A stretch of DNA of 64,000 nt from contig NZ_JACYHE010000009.1 in the NCBI RefSeq assembly GCF_021696945.1, positions 1 through 64,000 of the forward strand. Direction: 5' to 3'. The translations under genes were made by a program, and so were the position numbers. The notes below the pieces were generated by a model. It did no database searches and was not told where the DNA came from. It worked only from the letters and a program-made list of their open reading frames with translations. The DNA comes from Streptomyces sp. JJ36 (GTDB taxonomy: Bacteria; Actinomycetota; Actinomycetes; Streptomycetales; Streptomycetaceae). Shown piece by piece: positions 1 to 8,647 of this stretch (the first letter of the stretch is position 1; every line of letters begins with the position of its first letter).

Positions 1-2
1 AC

Positions 3-3000
3 CCGGCCGGCGTCGCCTGGGCGCTGCACGCCGGCGGCGCCCCGGGCGGCGGCACCGGTGCGGGCGGACCCGGGCCGGGAGGCCCCGGTGCGGGCGGACC
101 CGGTCCGGGCGGTCAAGGTGCGGGCGGCCATGGTGCGGGCGGCCATGGTGCGGGAGGCCCCGCTCCGGGAGGCCCCGGTCCGGCGGGCCACGGGCGAGGC
201 CCCGCCGGAGGCGCGCAGGGCGCCGAGGGGGCGGACGGTCCGTATGGTGCCCCCGGCCCGGACGCCCCGCACGATGCCGGCGCACCGTACGCCCCCGCCG
301 CCCCGGACGAGGCGGACGAGGTGGTCGCCACCCTGGTCTCGCTGGGCTGGCTGGAGGAGGACGCCGGCCGGCTGACCGTCGCCCACGACGTGGTGGCCGA
401 CCAGCTCGTGGAGTCCGTGATGCTGCCCGAGCGCGGCCGGGAACCGGACGCCGCGGGTACGGCGGCACTGCTCGCCGGCGGGCTCACCACGCCCCGCACC
501 TTCGGCCGCTTCGCGGTCAACCTGGGCCGTCTCGTCTACGACCTGACGCTGGCGCAGCGCGCCGGGCCGGTCTCGCCGCTGCTGGACGCCTGGTTCGGGG
601 AGCACGCAGCGGAGCTGGGCAGCCTGGTCGTCGGGGGCGAGCCGGACACCGGCGGCTACGCGCTCGGGGCGGTGTGCAGCGGTCCGCCCTGGTCCGGGGC
701 CGCGGTGCGGCACTGGCACGCGGTGGTCACCCCCTGGCTGACGGAGCACGGCTCCGACGCGAGCGCCCGCCACCTGCTCTACCGCGGCCTGCGCCACCTC
801 TCCGACGAGGGCGCCGCCCGGCTGGTCCCCACCGCGCTGCACTGGCTGGCCCGCCATGTGGGGGCGCTGGACGCCAGCTTCGTGCTGGGTCCGCTGCTGC
901 AACGTACGGAACTGACGGCCGAGCAGGCCGAGGTGGCCGTGGACGCCGCGCTGACGTGGCTGGAGGGGCACGGGCGGGCTGTGGTGGCGCAGTTCGTGCT
1001 GGGGCCGGTCCTGCAGCGTGCCCAAACGGAGCGTCAGTCCCGCGAGGCCGTACGGGCCGCGGTCGACTGGCTGACCGAGCACGACACCACGGACGCGGCA
1101 CAGTACGTCCTCGGACCGCTGCTGTACCGCCCGGAGCTGGCGGGCGAGCAGTACGCCGTGGTGGTGCGTGCCGCCCTCGCCTGGCTCCGCGGACGCGCGG
1201 GGATGGCGACGGCCGGTCATGTGCTGGGCCCGCTGCTGCTGCGCGCCGACCTGTCCCCGGAGCAGACGCGCGAGGCGACCGGGGCGACGCTGCGGTGGCT
1301 GGCGGATCACGCCCCGCAGAGCGCCGCGCGCTACGTCCTCGGCCCGCTGCTGCAACGCGCGCTACCGTCCGCGGCGGCGGCGGAGGCCGTACGGGCGGCC
1401 CTGTGCTGGACGGCCGAGCACGAGGGCGAGGTGGCGGCGCAGTTCGTGCTCGGGCCGCTGCTGGGCCGGGACGACCTGCCGCCCGAGCCGGCGCGGGAGG
1501 CCGCGGCCCTGGCCTTCCGCTGGTGCGCCGAACACGGGACGCTCGCCACCGCCGACTTCGTGCTCATCCCGCTGCTGCAGCGGCCCGAACTGCCGGCGGC
1601 GGAGGCGTCCGAGGCGCTGGAGCGCGCGCTGCGCTGGCTCGCCGCCCACCGGGACTCGGTGCAGGCGCAGTTCATGCTCGGGCGACTGCTCGGGCACCAG
1701 GGGCTCACCCCGGAGCAGGGACGGCGCACCGTCCGGGAGGCGTTGCGCTGGCTCCAGGAGCACGGCGGCACCATGGACGCCAGCTTCGTGCTGCCGCCGC
1801 TGCTCGGCCGCCCGGACCTGACCGCGACTCAGGAGGAGCAGGCCGTCGAGACCGCACTGGCCTGGCTGCGGGCCGACCCGGCGCGGCAGGACGCCGACTT
1901 CGTGCTGGGATCCCTCATCAAGCGGCTGCCCCGGGAACGCATACCGGAGGACGCCACCGCGCTCGCCGACGCCTGGATCGGCAGCCACTCCACCACCCGG
2001 GACTTCACCTACCTGGGCAAGTGGATCCTGCGCAAACGGCTGATGAGCGAGACGATCTTCGGCGCGCTGATGGAGTGGGCGCGGGCGAACCCGCACGACG
2101 AGGACCTGCACTTCCGGCTGGCTGCCGCCGCGCCCCAGGTCTTCGCGCACGTCCTGGACGCGGCGAACGCCGACCGCTGGCTGGACTGCGTCGAGCGTGC
2201 CGTGGCCCGCGCGGAGCAGGAGGGGGAGTCCTGCAACGTCAACGGTTCCCTGGACGTGCTGGTCTCCGAGCTGCCGGTGCAGTTCCGTACGGGCGTGGCC
2301 GCCGCCCGCGCCGACGACCTGATCCAGCGCTGGGCGGTGCTGCCCTGCGCGATGAACCCGGAGGCCTTCCGCTACCGCGAGGCCGTCATCCCGCGCTGCC
2401 TGGCGCTGGCGCTCTCCGGACGCTTCGGGCGGGCGGAGGCGCGGGAGATCGCCGACCGGCTGGCGGCCTGGGTGGAGGCATGGGACTCCCCGGAGCGGCT
2501 GGCCCGTGCCCAGGCCCTGCTCGCGGACTTCCGGGCACGGATCGGGGAGTTGCCGGAGCGGGCGGGGGAGGCGGGTTCCCGGCCGGGGGCCTCTCCGGAG
2601 GCGGGGGCCGGTCCGAGGTCGGGGGGCTCTCCGAGGCCCGGAGCCGGTCCGAGGCCGGGGCCTCCGAAGCCGGAGCCTCCTCCGAGGCCGGAGCGCTCAC
2701 CGCGTCTCGGGCCCTCTTCGAGGCCGGGGGCCGGTCGGCCCGCGGGGCCGGATTCCGCGTCGGGGCCCGGGCCGGGATCCGGGGAGGCCACGGGGCCCGT
2801 ACCCGGGCCGCGCCCGGGGGCCGCTTCGGGGCGGCCACCCCGGCCGGGGCCACCGCCGGACCCGCGGCGGGACGCGCGGTCGGGCCCCGCACCGGGGGCG
2901 GACGCGGTTCCCGGGCCGCGCCCCGCTGCGGCTCCTCGGCCGGGAGCGGCGCCTGCGCCTGCTGCCCGTCCGGACGCGGGAGCGACGTCCCCGCCGGCGC

Positions 3001-3080
3001 CGGGGCCGGCTCCCCGGCCCGGGCCACCGTTGCCGGGGCCGCCATGCGGGTCCTCCGGACGCCCGCGGCCTCGGCCGTAA
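3..3080 (+). CDS. STAND-type NTPase-like protein with tandem ~36-residue helical repeats, 5' truncated
   Basis: The reading frame is open from the left edge, so the true start and any ATPase core are outside the window. Visible parts, in order: a Gly/Pro linker of short repeats (about bases 40-200), a segment resembling the winged helix that follows NACHT/NB-ARC-type ATPase domains (LVSLGWLEEDAGRLTVAHDV, from about base 330), then 11-12 tandem units of about 36 residues (bases ~745-2085) sharing the pattern FVLGPLLQR...ALxWLxxH. A further helical domain follows, ending near base 2560, and the tail is about 160 residues rich in Pro, Gly and Arg. Such superstructure-forming repeats often sense ligands in STAND proteins; that role is inferred. 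Two other frames are also open across the tail, so a frameshift there cannot be excluded. I do not recognise a named family for the repeat. Confidence 0.7.
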   Translation, partial: PAGVAWALHAGGAPGGGTGAGGPGPGGPGAGGPGPGGQGAGGHGAGGHGAGGPAPGGPGPAGHGRGPAGGAQGAEGADGPYGAPGPDAPHDAGAPYAPAAPDEADEVVATLVSLGWLEEDAGRLTVAHDVVADQLVESVMLPERGREPDAAGTAALLAGGLTTPRTFGRFAVNLGRLVYDLTLAQRAGPVSPLLDAWFGEHAAELGSLVVGGEPDTGGYALGAVCSGPPWSGAAVRHWHAVVTPWLTEHGSDASARHLLYRGLRHLSDEGAARLVPTALHWLARHVGALDASFVLGPLLQRTELTAEQAEVAVDAALTWLEGHGRAVVAQFVLGPVLQRAQTERQSREAVRAAVDWLTEHDTTDAAQYVLGPLLYRPELAGEQYAVVVRAALAWLRGRAGMATAGHVLGPLLLRADLSPEQTREATGATLRWLADHAPQSAARYVLGPLLQRALPSAAAAEAVRAALCWTAEHEGEVAAQFVLGPLLGRDDLPPEPAREAAALAFRWCAEHGTLATADFVLIPLLQRPELPAAEASEALERALRWLAAHRDSVQAQFMLGRLLGHQGLTPEQGRRTVREALRWLQEHGGTMDASFVLPPLLGRPDLTATQEEQAVETALAWLRADPARQDADFVLGSLIKRLPRERIPEDATALADAWIGSHSTTRDFTYLGKWILRKRLMSETIFGALMEWARANPHDEDLHFRLAAAAPQVFAHVLDAANADRWLDCVERAVARAEQEGESCNVNGSLDVLVSELPVQFRTGVAAARADDLIQRWAVLPCAMNPEAFRYREAVIPRCLALALSGRFGRAEAREIADRLAAWVEAWDSPERLARAQALLADFRARIGELPERAGEAGSRPGASPEAGAGPRSGGSPRPGAGPRPGPPKPEPPPRPERSPRLGPSSRPGAGRPAGPDSASGPGPGSGEATGPVPGPRPGAASGRPPRPGPPPDPRRDARSGPAPGADAVPGPRPAAAPRPGAAPAPAARPDAGATSPPAPGPAPRPGPPLPGPPCGSSGRPRPRP
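55..200 (+). repeat. Degenerate GC-rich minisatellite encoding a Gly-Pro linker
   Basis: Units of about 15-18 bases such as GGTGCGGGCGGACCCGG recur with small changes. They encode GAGGPGPGG-like stretches inside the STAND-like protein and probably form a flexible linker. Slippage could change its length between strains. Confidence 0.6.
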
Positions 3081-3091
3081 GGCGCTTACGG
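3075..3091 (+). terminator. Small hairpin over the stop codon of the STAND-like gene
   Basis: A perfect 7-base-pair stem (CCGTAAG / CTTACGG) with a GCG loop contains the TAA stop codon at 3078-3080. It may help terminate or stabilise the mRNA. There is no T tract, so the assignment is tentative. Confidence 0.35.
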
Positions 3092-3098
3092 TCGCGGG

Positions 3099-3154
3099 CA
3101 GCAGCACAGCAGCACAGCAGCACAGCAGCACAGCAGCACAACAGCACGGCAGCA
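3099..3154. repeat. 8-bp tandem repeat (CAGCAGCA)
   Basis: Seven consecutive 8-base units: five perfect CAGCAGCA copies, then CAACAGCA and CGGCAGCA. The array lies in the gap between the STAND-like gene and yqeY, about 110 bases before the yqeY start. An 8-base unit is not a multiple of three, which fits a non-coding position. Confidence 0.9.
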
Positions 3155-3262
3155 CGCGAGCGGGTGCCCGGGCCCGGACCGGGTGCCCGGAGGCGCGGCA
3201 CGCGGCCCGCCGGGCGGAATGCAGTGGGCGGCCCGGGCGGCTTGCTGGCAGACTCGGGTGCC

Positions 3263-3730
3263 ATGACCACGCTCAAGTCCCGGCTGCAGGACGACCTGAC
3301 CGCAGCGATCAGGGAGCGCGACGAACTGCGCTCCGCCACCCTCCGGATGACCCTCTCCGCGATCACCAAGGAGGAGGTCGCCGGCACCGCCGCGCGCGAA
3401 CTCTCCGACGACGAGGTGCAGAAGGTGATCACGCGCGAGGCGAAGAAGCGGCGGGAGGCCGCCGACGCCTTCGCCAAGGGTGGTCGTACGGAGCAGGCCG
3501 AGCGCGAGCGCGCCGAGGGCGAGGTGCTCGCGGACTACCTGCCGCGGCAGCTCACGGACGAGGAGCTGGAGGCGCTGGTCGCCGAGGCGGTGGCGGAGGC
3601 GCGGGAGACGGGCGCCGAGGGCCCCAGGGCCATGGGCGCCGTGATGAAGCTGGTGAACCCGAAGGTCGCGGGCCGCGCCGAGGGCGGCCGGGTCGCCGCG
3701 GCCGTGAAGAAGCGCCTGGCGCAGGGCTGA
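3263..3730 (+). CDS. GatB/YqeY domain protein
   Basis: This 155-residue protein matches the small YqeY family, a stand-alone relative of the tail domain of GatB, the amidotransferase subunit that corrects misacylated tRNA. It shows the usual opening (LKSRLQDDLTAAIRERDE), the mid segment DDEVQKVITREAKKRREA and the end GAVMKLVNPKVAGRAEGGRV. The likely role is in tRNA-dependent amidation or RNA binding, but the family is not biochemically settled. The ATG at 3263 has no clear Shine-Dalgarno sequence. A CAGACT hexamer lies 8 bases upstream, so the mRNA may be leaderless. A strong hairpin ends the gene, and the next gene (the penicillin-binding protein) is convergent. Confidence 0.88.
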   Translation: MTTLKSRLQDDLTAAIRERDELRSATLRMTLSAITKEEVAGTAARELSDDEVQKVITREAKKRREAADAFAKGGRTEQAERERAEGEVLADYLPRQLTDEELEALVAEAVAEARETGAEGPRAMGAVMKLVNPKVAGRAEGGRVAAAVKKRLAQG

Positions 3731-3743
3731 GGCTCCTGCGGTG

Positions 3744-3779
3744 CCCGGGGTGGCCGGGGATCCGCCCGGCCACCCCGGG
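3744..3779 (+). terminator. Strong hairpin between yqeY and the convergent PBP gene
   Basis: A perfect 15-base-pair stem (CCCGGGGTGGCCGGG and its complement) with a 6-base loop begins 13 bases after the yqeY stop. Its symmetry suits a bidirectional terminator. The remaining ~285 bases before the PBP stop show nothing else I can support. Confidence 0.75.
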
Positions 3780-4065
3780 TACGGGGCCGGGCCGTCTCGG
3801 GGCTGCCCCCGCCCTACGCCGGGCTCCGCGCCCCGGGTGCCGGAGCAGCGGGAACGCCGTTCCGCAGCTTCGGCCCGGGCCCCTGGTGCGAAAGCTGCAG
3901 CGTGAGAGGGGCGTCACTCGGCGGTGACCCCCCGGGGTCACCAGGCGCGACGCCGTACGTGTCTCCCCGGCAGTCCGGCGTGCCGCCTCCGCGGAGGGCA
4001 CGACGGGGGCGTCCTGAGCGGTCGTCAGACCCGCGGACGCGGGGCCGGTGCCGGCCGTGCCCGGG

Positions 4066-6360
4066 TCATTCGCGGCGGCCCCAGTCGCCGCCGTCGCCCC
4101 AGCCGCCGTTGCCCCCGCCTCCGTTGCCGTCGCCGCCGCTGCCGCCGTTACCGGTACCGCCGTTCTCACCGCCGCCGATGAGGTCCGGCGGGATGGAGAT
4201 CTCGGGCCAGGGCTCGCCGCCTCCGTTGCCGCCGGGCCGGCCCTCGTCCTCGTCGCGGTCCTCGTCCTCCTTCTTGTCCTTCTCCTTGTCGGTGTCGCCG
4301 CGCGGCACCTGCACGTCCTGGAAGGGTGTGGGCGGCACGCCGCTCAGGGCGCCGGTCATCACGTCCCGCCAGATCGGGCCGGGGAGACAGCCACCGCAGA
4401 CCTTGGGGTAGTACTGGCCGCCGACGGTGATGTCGTACATCGACACCTTCTCGGCGCCGTCGCCGCCGACCCAGACGGCCGTCGCGACGTCCGGGGTGTA
4501 GCCGACGAACCAGGCGTTGTGCAGTTCGTCCGTGGTGCCGGTCTTGCCCGCGTTGTCCCGGTCGGTGAGGCCGGCTCGCTTGCCGGTGCCGTCCTCGACG
4601 ACGCCGGAGAGCATCGTGTTGAGGCTGTCCGCGGTGTGCTCGTCCATGGCCCGCTCGCACCGGGTCTCCGGCACCTTCATCTTCTTGCCCTTGGCATCGG
4701 TGACCGACTCGATCGCGATGGGCGTGCAGTGCACGCCGCGGTTGGCGAAGGCGGCGTAGGCGCTTGCCATGGTGAGCGGGGTCATCTCCAGCGACCCGAG
4801 GGTCATGGAGGGGGTGGCGGGGAGCGGCTTGCCGTTGCCGTGGCGCATCTTCAGCTTCTTCGCCATGGCCGCCGTCTCGCAGATGCCGGCCTTCTCCTCC
4901 AGCAGGACGAAGTAGGTGTTGATCGACTTGGCGAGGGCGCTGGACATGTCCCAGGTGCCCTTCTCGCTCTCCAGCTCGTTCTGCACGTCCCAGGGCTCCT
5001 CGCCGTACGTGCCGCCGTCGCAGGTGCGGAACCGGTCCTGGTCGATCGTCATCTTGTAGTCGGTCGAGAAGGTCTGCGCCGGGCTGATGCCCTTCTCCAT
5101 GGCCGCCGCCGCGGTGACGGGCTTGAAGGTGGAGCCGACCTGGAAGCCGTAGGTGGAGCCGCTCATCTTCTTGCCGACCGACAGGTTGATGGTCGTCTGG
5201 TTCTTGCCGAAGCCGTACGGGCGGGACTGGCCCATGCCGAGGATGCGGCCGGTGCCGGGCTCGACGACGGTGACGGCGGTGGCGACCGAGTCCGTCTCGT
5301 GGACATGGGTCTGCACGGCCTTGCCCAGGGACTCCTGGGTCTTCGGGTCCAGGGTGGTGCGGATGGTCATGCCGCCCTGGTCCCAGCGCTCGGCGCGCTC
5401 CTTCGGGGTCTTGCCGAAGGCCGGGCTGGCGTGGAAGACCTCCTTGACGTAGTCGCAGAAGAAGGCTGCGCCGTCGACGGCGGTGATGCAGCCGTTCTGC
5501 GGCTGGCTCACGTTCAGCCCGAGGGGCTTGGCCCGGGCCTTCTCGGCCTCCTCCCGGCTGATGTCGCCGACGTCGGCCATGCGGTCCAGCACCACGTTCC
5601 GCCGCTTCTCGGCGGTCTTCGGGTTGCGCACGGGGTCGTAGCGGCTGGGGGACTGCACGAGGCCGGCGAGCAGGGCGGCCTGCTCGAGGCTGAGTTCCTT
5701 GGCCGGGATGGAGAAGTACCGCTGGGAGGCGGCCTCGATGCCGTACGCCGCCTGCCCGAAATAGGTGATGTTGAGGTAGTTCTCCAGGATCTGCTTCTTG
5801 GAGAGCTCCTCCTCGACCTTGATGGCGTACTTCAGTTCGCGGATCTTCCGGCCGACGCTCTGCCGGATGGCGGCGGCGATCTTCTCCTGGTCGTTGCGCG
5901 CCTCCTCCACGAAGACGTTCTTGACGTACTGCTGGGTCAGCGTGGAGGCGCCCTGGGTGACCTCGCCGGACTGCGCGTTGCGGTTCAGGGCCCGGAGCAC
6001 GCCCTTGAGGTCGATGGCGCCGTGCTCGTAGAAGCGGGAGTCCTCGATGGCCACGATGGCCTGTTGCATCACCGGCGCGATGTCCTCGAGGTCCACCACC
6101 GTGCGGTCCCGGGAGTAGACCTTGGCGATCTCGTTGCCGTCGGCGTCCAGGATGAGGGTGCGCTGGCTCAGCGGGGGCCGCTTGAGATTGGTGGGGAGTT
6201 CGTCGAAGCCCTCCACCGAGCCCTTGGCGGCGAGGCCGAGCAGCCCGGCGGCCGGCAGCGCCAGGCCGGCCAGTACCGCTCCGGCGAGAACGCTCACCCC
6301 GAGGAACCGGGCGACCTGTTGTGTGGTCGAGAGCCCACCGCCCGCGCGCTTCGTAGCCAT
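4066..6360 (-). CDS. Class A penicillin-binding protein (transglycosylase/transpeptidase)
   Basis: This 764-residue bifunctional enzyme polymerises glycan strands and cross-links peptidoglycan outside the membrane. A short cytoplasmic N-terminus is followed by one membrane anchor (residues ~17-45). The GT51 transglycosylase domain shows EDSRFYEHGAIDLKG (the ED at ~106) and QGASTLTQQYVKN (~136). The transpeptidase domain has the SxxK motif GSTFKP and the KTG motif AGKTGTTDELHNAW. The last ~110 residues are acidic, then Gly/Asn-rich, typical of streptomycete class A PBPs. The ATG start has a TAGGCT hexamer 7 bases upstream (6368-6373) and no Shine-Dalgarno, suggesting a leaderless mRNA. In S. 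coelicolor the PBP SCO3580 sits beside wblA; here wblA is 10 kb away. Confidence 0.95.
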   Translation of the reverse strand: MATKRAGGGLSTTQQVARFLGVSVLAGAVLAGLALPAAGLLGLAAKGSVEGFDELPTNLKRPPLSQRTLILDADGNEIAKVYSRDRTVVDLEDIAPVMQQAIVAIEDSRFYEHGAIDLKGVLRALNRNAQSGEVTQGASTLTQQYVKNVFVEEARNDQEKIAAAIRQSVGRKIRELKYAIKVEEELSKKQILENYLNITYFGQAAYGIEAASQRYFSIPAKELSLEQAALLAGLVQSPSRYDPVRNPKTAEKRRNVVLDRMADVGDISREEAEKARAKPLGLNVSQPQNGCITAVDGAAFFCDYVKEVFHASPAFGKTPKERAERWDQGGMTIRTTLDPKTQESLGKAVQTHVHETDSVATAVTVVEPGTGRILGMGQSRPYGFGKNQTTINLSVGKKMSGSTYGFQVGSTFKPVTAAAAMEKGISPAQTFSTDYKMTIDQDRFRTCDGGTYGEEPWDVQNELESEKGTWDMSSALAKSINTYFVLLEEKAGICETAAMAKKLKMRHGNGKPLPATPSMTLGSLEMTPLTMASAYAAFANRGVHCTPIAIESVTDAKGKKMKVPETRCERAMDEHTADSLNTMLSGVVEDGTGKRAGLTDRDNAGKTGTTDELHNAWFVGYTPDVATAVWVGGDGAEKVSMYDITVGGQYYPKVCGGCLPGPIWRDVMTGALSGVPPTPFQDVQVPRGDTDKEKDKKEDEDRDEDEGRPGGNGGGEPWPEISIPPDLIGGGENGGTGNGGSGGDGNGGGGNGGWGDGGDWGRRE

Positions 6361-6555
6361 GAGGGGAAGCCTAGCCCGCGTCCCGGCAATGCCCGAAGGC
6401 CCGGGGGCGCGTACGAGCCGGGTGGCCGGTGCGGCGCCGAGCGCCCGGCGGGTGCGTACGGCTCGCCCGCACGCGGCCTCGGGCTCGGTCTCCGGCGCGG
6501 TGCGGGCCCCGGGTGCGCCGGGCGTTCGCCGGGGCGCGGGCCGCGCCGGCGGTGC

Positions 6556-7755
6556 TCACATGGCGCAGCCCTGGCTGTCGACCTGGCGCTCGGCGCCCCG
6601 CCCGCGCCGTATGTCCTGCCGCACCTCGTCGGCGGTCAGGGCGTACCCCGTGCGGTCGTCCTCCAGGGACTTGGCGAAGATCACCCCGTAGACCTCCCCC
6701 TGGGGGGTCAGCAGCGGGCCGCCGGAGTTGCCCTGCCGGATCATGGTGTAGAGGGAGTAGACGTCCCGGGAGACGGTCCCGCGGTGGTAGATGTCCGGCC
6801 CGTTGGCCTCGAGACGGCCGCGCACCCGGGCGGCCCGTACGTCGAACGCGCCGTTCTCCGGGAAGCCGGCGACGATCGCGCTGTCGCCGCTGGAGGCGTC
6901 GGAGTCCGCGAACTCCAGAGCCGGGGCGTCCAGGCCCGGCACCTCCAGTACGGCGATGTCCCGCTCCCAGTCGTAGAGCACCACCTCGGCGTCGTGCAGC
7001 GGGCCCTCGCCGCCGACCTGCACGGTCGGCTCGTCGACGCCGCCGACCACGTGCGCGTTGGTCATCACCCGCTCGTCGGCGAAGACGAACCCGGTGCCCT
7101 CCAGCACCTTGCCGCAGCTCGGCGCGGTGCCCACCACCTTCACGATGGACCTCTTCGCCTGCGTCACCACGGGGCTGTTGGTCAGCTCCGGGTCGGGGGG
7201 CGGCACGGAGGTGATGGGCTCCTTGGAGAACGGCGAGAAGACCTGCGGCAGGCCGTTCTGCGCGAGGACCGAGGAGAAGTCGGTGAACCAGGTGTCCGCC
7301 CCCGCCGGCAGCGCCCGGGACACCCCGAGCAGCACCTGCGAGTTGCGGACCTCCTTGCTGAGGGTGGGCAGCGCCGTGCCGGCCAGCGCGGAGCCGATCA
7401 GCCAGGCGACCAGCAGCATCGCCAGGACGTTGACCAGGGCGCCGCCGGTGGCGTCCAGCACCCGTGCCGGGGACCAGGTGATGTGCTGACGCAGCCGGTT
7501 GCCCAGGTGGGTGGTGAAGGCCTGGCCGACCGAGGCGCAGACGATCACGACGGCGACCGCCGCCACCACACCGACGGTGCCGGGCGAGGCACCGTCCGTG
7601 AGCTCGTTCCAGAGCACCGGCAGCACGAAGATGGCGGCGAGCCCGCCGCCGAGGAAGCCGATCACCGACAGGATGCCGACCACGAAGCCCTGGCGGTACC
7701 CCACGAAGGCGAACCACACGGCCGCGACCAGGAGCAGGATGTCGAGCACGTTCAC
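6556..7755 (-). CDS. MarP-like membrane-anchored serine protease (CvpA + trypsin-like)
   Basis: This 399-residue protein has an N-terminal CvpA-like domain of four membrane helices (residues ~3-125), a periplasmic linker, then a chymotrypsin-fold protease. The catalytic triad is visible: His235 in MTNAHVV, Asp266 in WERDIAVLEV and Ser344 in QGNSGGPLL. Two cysteines may form a redox-sensitive disulfide, as in Mycobacterium tuberculosis MarP, which is needed for acid and oxidative stress resistance; the same role here is inferred. The GTG start lies 12 bases after the stop of the upstream Nudix gene, so the two are probably co-transcribed. The 195 bases between this stop and the divergent-side PBP start contain no gene I can see. 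Confidence 0.92.
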   Translation of the reverse strand: MNVLDILLLVAAVWFAFVGYRQGFVVGILSVIGFLGGGLAAIFVLPVLWNELTDGASPGTVGVVAAVAVVIVCASVGQAFTTHLGNRLRQHITWSPARVLDATGGALVNVLAMLLVAWLIGSALAGTALPTLSKEVRNSQVLLGVSRALPAGADTWFTDFSSVLAQNGLPQVFSPFSKEPITSVPPPDPELTNSPVVTQAKRSIVKVVGTAPSCGKVLEGTGFVFADERVMTNAHVVGGVDEPTVQVGGEGPLHDAEVVLYDWERDIAVLEVPGLDAPALEFADSDASSGDSAIVAGFPENGAFDVRAARVRGRLEANGPDIYHRGTVSRDVYSLYTMIRQGNSGGPLLTPQGEVYGVIFAKSLEDDRTGYALTADEVRQDIRRGRGAERQVDSQGCAM

Positions 7756-7767
7756 CGGGTCACCGTC

Positions 7768-8478
7768 TCATGCGCGCCAGTCGAGGGTGACGAGCTTTCC
7801 CCGGTCCCAGGGGCGCTCCCAGCCCGCGTGGTGCAGGATGCGGTCGATCACGCCGGCGGTGAAACCCCAGACCAGCGCGTCCCCGACGGTGAACGCCGGG
7901 CCGCGGTAACCGCTGGGGTGGACCGTGGTCGCGCGGTGTGCGGGGTCCGTGAGGTCGGCCACCGGCACCGTGAAGACCCGGGCCGTCTCGGCCGGGTCCA
8001 CCGGCGCCACCGGGCTCGGCCGGTGCCACCAGCCGAGCACCGGGGTGACCACGAAGTCGCTCACCGGGATGTAGAGCGCGGGCAGGGTGGCGAAGAGCTG
8101 CACGCCCCCGGGGTCGAGCCCGGTCTCCTCCTCCGCCTCGCGGAGCGCGGCACGCAGCGGCCCGTCGCCCTCCGGATCGCCGTCCTCCGGGTCCAGCGCG
8201 CCGCCGGGGAAGGAGGGCTGCCCGGCGTGCGAGCGCAGACTGCCGGCGCGCTCCATCAGCAGCAGCTCCGGGCCGCGGGTGCCCTCGCCGAAGAGGATCA
8301 GCACCGCCGACGGGCGGCCCCCGTCGGGCGGCGGCAGGAAGCGGCTGAGCTGCTCGGGAGCGACCGTCCGCGCGGCCCGCGCCACCGGGGCGAGCCAGTC
8401 CGGCAGGTCCCGGTCGCTGACGGTGACGGGCGGCGGCGTCCCCGTCGTGTCGCCGTGCCGGGGGTTCGTACGGGTCAC
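7768..8478 (-). CDS. Nudix hydrolase, CoA pyrophosphatase (NudL)-like
   Basis: This 236-residue protein has the features of CoA-diphosphatase Nudix enzymes: the lead motif ERAGSLRSHAGQPSFPGGAL followed by the Nudix box helix LREAEEETGLDPGG. These enzymes cleave CoA or its derivatives to a phosphopantetheine part and 3',5'-ADP. I chose the GTG at 8478 because GGGAGG lies 7 bases upstream; the frame stays open further upstream but that sequence is Arg/Pro-rich and unlike the family. It sits between nth and the MarP-like protease, all on the same strand, with a 12-base gap to the protease. Confidence 0.85.
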   Translation of the reverse strand: MTRTNPRHGDTTGTPPPVTVSDRDLPDWLAPVARAARTVAPEQLSRFLPPPDGGRPSAVLILFGEGTRGPELLLMERAGSLRSHAGQPSFPGGALDPEDGDPEGDGPLRAALREAEEETGLDPGGVQLFATLPALYIPVSDFVVTPVLGWWHRPSPVAPVDPAETARVFTVPVADLTDPAHRATTVHPSGYRGPAFTVGDALVWGFTAGVIDRILHHAGWERPWDRGKLVTLDWRA

Positions 8479-8647
8479 GCCGGCCTCCCGCGATACGTAC
8501 GGGACACGCCGGGGCCGGGAACGCCGCGGGCGGAGCCGCCGGGGCCGGAGGCCCGGCGGCCGGCCGCCCTGCACGGGAACGCCGCCGGGAGGCGGACGGG
8601 GACGCCGCGGGTGCCGGGGGCGGGCGCCGCGCCCGCCGGGGCGCCGC

